In this document: one piece after another, positions 5,668-8,562 of the stretch
Layout of the letters: every line of letters starts with the position of its first letter
How positions within the stretch are numbered: the stretch's first letter is position 1
Source of the DNA: Nitrososphaerota archaeon
GTDB taxonomy: Archaea > Thermoproteota > Nitrososphaeria > Nitrososphaerales > UBA183
Reading direction: 5' to 3'
Length of the DNA stretch: 8,562 nt
Assembly (NCBI GenBank): GCA_027886925.1
Contig: JAPCJN010000093.1
Location: 1-8,562 of the forward strand
Program-made: the position numbers and the translations under genes
The notes under the pieces: generated by a model
The model's database searches: none
What the model was told of the DNA's origin: nothing
Seen by the model: only the letters and a program-made list of their open reading frames with translations

Positions 5668-7179
5668 CTAGAAGGTGATCGTCCCTACCTGTTGCTCGAT
5701 CTGGGTCTGCGCTCCTGCGAGCGCGTCCGCGGGACTCGCGGCGCGGGTCCAGGCCTTGTTGAGCTGGTTCGCAAGGATGGTCGAAACTTGGAGCCATTTC
5801 GGGAAACCTATCAGAGTAGTGGTCGACCCGGCCTCCCAGATTTGGTTTGTGAGGTTCGCTATTCCCATCCCTGGCGTCCCAATCTCGTCCGCCACGACCC
5901 GCGCTGACGTCACGGAGGATCGCGTGGGAAAGACGTGATACTGGCCGAGAATCATCGCTTCCTGCGTCCCCTTTGCCGTCGCCCATTGCGCCCACAGCCA
6001 TGCCATCTCCGGGTTCTTCGAATACTTCGAGACACCTACACCGGACCCAGCGCATGGATGGAATGCCCCTTTGGGGCCGGCGGGGTTCATTGTCTGGCTG
6101 ACGAGACCTGGAACGAGAGACCGCTGGTTGTCGTTCATCCACCCGGCGAAGCCACTCCAGAGCAGCCCGCAAGCTGCCGACCTGTGGGATATCGAGTTGA
6201 ACACATCCGTCCACGTGAAGTAGAACGAGCCAGGATCGGAGTATGGCTCGAAACGGACGAAGTTCTCCAGAGCTGCGATCGCCTGGTCGTTATTCATCGC
6301 GGGAACGATTGTATTCCCTTCGATTTGCCAAAGAGCTCCCCCGAAACTGCTGAGGTGCGCCAGGTACTCGTAGATGATGGAGACATCCGGGCCTGCCATG
6401 CTGACATTGCCGAACGGTGACGAGGCCAAATGGGCCTTTTGGATGGCTTGGACGTTCGCGAAGTGATCGTCCCAGTTCTTTGGAAGAGAAAGCCCGAGCT
6501 GTTCGAAGACATCAGTCCTGTAGAACAGGACTAGCGTCGGGGTATCAAACGGGAGAACTTGGACGTTGTTGGCAGAATTTCCCCCATTCCCCCCACCCAG
6601 ATCGGGCGGGTAGGTCGCAATATGGTCCCAGCAGAATCGATTGTAGTCGGTCAGGTCAAGGCCGTGGTATGTGATATCGGGATACTTTTGAGCCATAGTA
6701 TAGGGCGAGACCGCATCGCTAGGGTACAGGCCCAGATTCTCGATGTCGAGGCTGTACACGTCGTACGAACTCGCTTGGGTGTTGAACATGAGCGAGACCG
6801 TCTGCAGCTGGAGGGCGTAAGGTTTGATGTCGTAGTTGGCTTTTATTCCAGAAGCCAGCTCAAAGTCACCGTTTAGGAGCTGGGCGGCGTAGGGAGCGAA
6901 CTCGGCCTCGAGAGTGACGTTGATCGATTTTCCGCGGTAGGGAGCAGAGACAGATTGCAACCAGTTCAAGAAGTCTTGGTAATCGGACAGCGTTGAATAT
7001 TGCGTGCTGGAAGTCGGACCTGCAGTTGTGGTTGAGGAGGTGGTTTGGCTGGTGGCATTGTTGACCCCTTCGACTCTCAGTCCGAGACTCCTAGGCGCGG
7101 TGAGGCCGACCAGTCCTATAGCGGACAAACCCGCGCCGGTTGCACCCAAACCATACCTTAGGAAGGTTCTTCGGTTCAA
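5668..7179 (-). CDS. Tat-exported extracellular solute-binding protein of an ABC importer (family 1 type)
   Basis: The 503-residue product starts with a twin-arginine signal: NRRTFLR at 2-8, then a moderately hydrophobic Gly/Ala-rich core to about residue 28. A Ser/Thr-rich spacer (42-63) precedes the binding domain. That domain shows features of sugar-type binding proteins: a first strand INVTLEAEF (86-94), VLPFDTPTLVLFYRTDVF (208-225), the hinge/helix region LPKNWDDHFANVQAI (232-246), and the late SGVGVSKYSKNPEMAWLWAQW (379-399), where the family closes over its ligand. Ligands are typically oligosaccharides or other small solutes; which one is not readable here. No lipobox Cys follows the signal, so the protein is either released or held by an uncleaved signal. 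The start is TTG; an upstream in-frame TGA rules out a longer form. No permease or ATPase gene is nearby; the only operon partner is the anchored ectodomain protein. Tat export suggests folding or cofactor loading before secretion. Confidence 0.85.
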   Translation of the reverse strand: MNRRTFLRYGLGATGAGLSAIGLVGLTAPRSLGLRVEGVNNATSQTTSSTTTAGPTSSTQYSTLSDYQDFLNWLQSVSAPYRGKSINVTLEAEFAPYAAQLLNGDFELASGIKANYDIKPYALQLQTVSLMFNTQASSYDVYSLDIENLGLYPSDAVSPYTMAQKYPDITYHGLDLTDYNRFCWDHIATYPPDLGGGNGGNSANNVQVLPFDTPTLVLFYRTDVFEQLGLSLPKNWDDHFANVQAIQKAHLASSPFGNVSMAGPDVSIIYEYLAHLSSFGGALWQIEGNTIVPAMNNDQAIAALENFVRFEPYSDPGSFYFTWTDVFNSISHRSAACGLLWSGFAGWMNDNQRSLVPGLVSQTMNPAGPKGAFHPCAGSGVGVSKYSKNPEMAWLWAQWATAKGTQEAMILGQYHVFPTRSSVTSARVVADEIGTPGMGIANLTNQIWEAGSTTTLIGFPKWLQVSTILANQLNKAWTRAASPADALAGAQTQIEQQVGTITF

Positions 7180-7180
7180 G

Positions 7181-7207
7181 TCAGGTGAACAACTGTGATT
7201 TCTTCAT
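7181..7207 (-). other. Eight-codon mini-ORF (MKKSQLFT) abutting the binding-protein start
   Basis: An ATG at 7207-7205 opens MKKSQLFT and stops with TGA at 7183-7181, one base before the TTG start of the solute-binding protein. It lies about seven bases downstream of the inferred transcription start. It may be a leader peptide coupled to the main start, or the true N-terminus of the Tat signal separated by a frameshift. Confidence 0.4.
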
Positions 7208-7234
7208 AATGCCTAATAGAACAAAGCCCAAATT

Positions 7235-7244
7235 GTATATATAA
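7235..7244 (-). promoter_or_regulatory. Strong TATA box of the solute-binding protein operon
   Basis: TTATATATAC on the minus strand is the clearest archaeal TATA box in the window. A start about 26 bases downstream falls near 7214. This gives a 35-base leader to the TTG start, or about seven bases to the upstream ATG mini-ORF. Confidence 0.7.
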
Positions 7245-7280
7245 GATGTTCGAGCTATCAGGATCTCAGCTTCTGGTACG

Positions 7281-7499
7281 CTATCGGACAATCCACAGAC
7301 CTCCCTTGCACATCAGAGTGTCGCATTGTTGCCCTACCGCGCCTGCTGCTTCAAAAGCATCTCCGTACGGGCTAAACCACGCCTGTCCATTATTCGTTTT
7401 GTAGTTGGTTGAGTTCAGCGGGACATGGTAGGTAAGAATGGGGATTACTTCGTCTACGAAGAAGAGGTAGTTGAGGGTTGGGCTATACTGGACCGAGGG
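7281..7499 (-). pseudogene. Start-less remnant of a quinoprotein-like beta-propeller gene
   Basis: A minus-strand frame runs from a TGA at 7520-7518 to a TAG at 7283-7281 with no ATG, GTG or TTG near its beginning. It reads QYSPTLNYLFFVDEV, then TYHVPLNSTNYKT and so on. Thirty-four residues align without gaps to residues 518-551 of the quinoprotein, with about 14 identities including the shared VP.N.TNY motif. After that the remnant diverges and ends CDTLMCKGGLWIVR. The preserved hydrophobic pattern and the ungapped alignment make chance unlikely. Homology begins right where the neighbouring TIM-barrel gene ends, as if a rearrangement had removed the 5' part. It overlaps the last few codons of that gene in another frame. 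It is probably not translated. The rest of the 303-base gap downstream of it holds only the TATA box and leader of the binding-protein gene. Confidence 0.65.
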
Positions 7500-8226
7500 T
7501 CTTACTATGATTATGCTTCACGTAATTCTCAATAGCATCCCTATATGCTTCAATGCCGGGTTCCAGAACAGCCGCATCGACGCTCACCCCTTTCAGGCCT
7601 GCTGCGATAGCGCTGTTGAGGTCGTCGGAGCTCATCCTCTTCTGCGTCCTTACTATGATAGGCTTTGAGCAGAGGCCCGCCAAGACGCGAAGGGTCGCGA
7701 GGTCGAGGGCGCTGAATATGTGGCTCCTCCCCTGGGGCGCCGTTATCGCGGCCTCCAAAGCTGTGACGCTCGCCATCTCGGAGATGCCCTTCACCTGCTC
7801 GAGCATGTATCCGGGGCCAATGGAGACGAGCTTCTCTATCCGGTCGTCCTCCAAGACGAATGGAGGCATGTGGTGCGCAAACATGTTCACGAAGCTGAAG
7901 GGCTTCGAGACGATCCTCTCCCAGTTCTCGATGATCAATGGCCTCGAATCGCCGATCGAGATGCCGACGGGCACGCTTGTAGTGCTGAGGATCGCGTCTA
8001 TCGACTCCTCCATGAGGTCGAAGCTCCCGAAGAGGCCCGGCAGCGACGCATCTGACTTGTCTATCCCGACCATTATCGCGTCGGCGCCGGCTTCCGAGGC
8101 CGCTGCCGCGTATTCGGTGCTATTCTGAGGCAAGACGCCGATGACCGTCACAGCATCCGCTCCTGACACCAAGGTAGCAAGTGGTCTAGGCCGATGCTCG
8201 AGCGCTTCCATCGCGTGTAGTGACAT
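7483..8226 (-). CDS. TIM-barrel-like protein of unknown function
   Basis: The 247-residue soluble protein has no signal peptide or membrane helix. Eight predicted beta strands appear in order: VTVIGVLP (26-33), DAIMVGID (49-56), PVGISIGD (86-93), FSFVNMFA (110-117), LVSIGPGY (133-140), VTALEAAI (154-161), PIIVRTQKR (189-197) and GLKGVSVDAAV (210-220). Each is followed by a helix, which is the pattern of a (beta/alpha)8 barrel. The late part, with a helix SSDDLNSAIAAG before strand eight, resembles the phosphate-binding end of HisA/TrpC/ThiE-like barrels, but I cannot assign a family or find a certain catalytic residue; an HH pair at 118-119 and K196/R197 are candidates. ATG start; M6 is an alternative; no Shine-Dalgarno is seen. 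The last 11 codons overlap the quinoprotein-like remnant and may have been acquired when that junction formed. Confidence 0.7.
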   Translation of the reverse strand: MSLHAMEALEHRPRPLATLVSGADAVTVIGVLPQNSTEYAAAASEAGADAIMVGIDKSDASLPGLFGSFDLMEESIDAILSTTSVPVGISIGDSRPLIIENWERIVSKPFSFVNMFAHHMPPFVLEDDRIEKLVSIGPGYMLEQVKGISEMASVTALEAAITAPQGRSHIFSALDLATLRVLAGLCSKPIIVRTQKRMSSDDLNSAIAAGLKGVSVDAAVLEPGIEAYRDAIENYVKHNHSKTLGPV

Positions 8227-8236
8227 TCGTGGGCGT

Positions 8237-8289
8237 CGGGCCTTAGAAGCGGCCCGCTCAAGATAATTCGTTAACTCAGTCAGTTAGCG
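8237..8289. other. Two stem-loops upstream of the TIM-barrel gene
   Basis: CGGGCC (8237-8242) and GGCCCG (8251-8256) form a perfect six-base inverted repeat around an eight-base loop. CGTTAACT (8269-8276) and AGTTAGCG (8282-8289) form an eight-base stem with one G:T pair and a five-base loop. GTTAAC, itself palindromic, occurs at 8270-8275 and 8290-8295. The elements sit between the surface-protein stop (8339) and the TIM-barrel start (8226). Roles as transcript end or operator are equally possible. A weak TATA-like AATTATCT lies between them, at about 8269-8262. Confidence 0.45.
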
Positions 8290-8338
8290 TTAACGAGTGT
8301 AAACTAACCCACGTTCAGGGTAAAGGAGCTGGAGAAAC

Positions 8339-8562
8339 CTAGGACGCGGGCTTCCTGCCTCTCATGGCAAGATAGCCCGTAGCGATGATGAAGATCGCGG
8401 CGATAGCTCCGACCCCGTAGACCGTGGTCGTGCTGACGCCTGATGTTCCTGGAGCTGTGGATGTGACTGTCGCCGTTGATGTCGTCGATGCGCCTGAGAC
8501 GGTCACGGTCGATGCGCCTGAGCCGACGGTTTTCACGGCTGTCGTCGTGGCTGTTGATGTGA
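8339..8562 (-). CDS. 3' end of a surface protein with Ser/Thr stalk and the same C-terminal anchor as the quinoprotein (partial)
   Basis: The frame is open from the right edge to a TAG at 8341-8339. The GTG near 8536 is an ordinary Val codon inside a Thr/Ser/Val/Gly-rich stalk, not a start. The stalk is followed by one membrane helix containing FIIATGYLAMR and a tail GRKPAS. The last 29 residues match the quinoprotein's last 29 at 22 positions, while the codons differ, so the relationship is old and maintained at protein level. The extracellular domain lies outside the window. It may be another quinoprotein, a binding protein or something different. The orientation predicts an outside ectodomain with a short positive cytosolic tail. 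Confidence 0.8.
   Translation of the reverse strand, partial: TSTATTTAVKTVGSGASTVTVSGASTTSTATVTSTAPGTSGVSTTTVYGVGAIAAIFIIATGYLAMRGRKPAS

Noticed and set aside
5648..6214. Minus-strand 188-codon frame inside the binding-protein gene
   Set aside because: It is an Arg/Gly/Asp-rich shadow of the solute-binding protein in another phase, typical of GC-rich DNA.
7553..8128. Plus-strand 191-codon frame opposite the TIM-barrel gene
   Set aside because: The minus-strand reading gives a clean alternating strand/helix pattern; the plus-strand product lacks fold-like order and is the antisense shadow.
1..8562. tRNA, rRNA, insertion sequences or a phage or defence island
   Set aside because: Reading both strands, I found no tRNA cloverleaf, transposase motif, terminal inverted repeat or defence-type gene.

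Overview
The window looks archaeal. TATA-like boxes lie about 25 bases upstream of the inferred transcript starts. At least one leader is essentially absent (the quinoprotein gene). A bifunctional phosphoglucose/phosphomannose isomerase of the type common in archaea is present. Two extracellular proteins have Ser/Thr/Gly-rich stalks that end in a single C-terminal membrane anchor. Three of the six complete genes read best from TTG and one from GTG. The lineage cannot be fixed from this sequence; a Thermoproteota/Nitrososphaeria-like or Thermoplasmatota-like soil or acid-habitat archaeon is a guess.

Layout from left to right. (1) Positions 3-116 hold the tail of an unrecognised plus-strand gene, followed by a small CTAGCG repeat cluster. 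(2) Positions 173-2057 hold two minus-strand sugar-phosphate genes, a PGI/PMI isomerase and a nucleotidyltransferase. Together they could turn fructose-6-phosphate towards an activated sugar such as GDP-mannose; a phosphomannomutase is missing here. (3) Positions 2058-2429 form a divergent intergenic region with two promoters and one doubtful 59-residue ORF. (4) Positions 2430-4718 encode, on the plus strand, a large secreted PQQ-dependent dehydrogenase-like beta-propeller tethered by a C-terminal stalk and helix. A poly-T terminator follows the stop. (5) Positions 7179-4848 (minus) form a two-gene operon: a Tat-exported ABC-type solute-binding protein and a small membrane-anchored ectodomain protein of unknown function. 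No permease or ATPase genes are present. (6) Positions 7281-7499 (minus) hold an unlisted start-less remnant that aligns without gaps to the propeller protein. (7) Positions 7483-8226 (minus) encode a TIM-barrel protein of unknown function. (8) Positions 8339-8562 (minus) hold the 3' end of another surface protein, whose final 29 residues match the propeller protein's anchor at 22 positions.

The common theme is cell-surface chemistry: an external quinoprotein, a substrate-capture protein with an anchored partner, at least one more protein with the same anchor, and precursor synthesis for surface glycans. The most interesting signal is in the quinoprotein. Its active-site segment carries the Asp-Tyr-Asp arrangement that marks lanthanide-dependent alcohol dehydrogenases. 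The usual vicinal-cysteine pair is absent, the first metal-ligand Glu cannot be located, and there are 12 cysteines including three CxxC pairs. Whether it uses a lanthanide, and what it oxidises, is inference.
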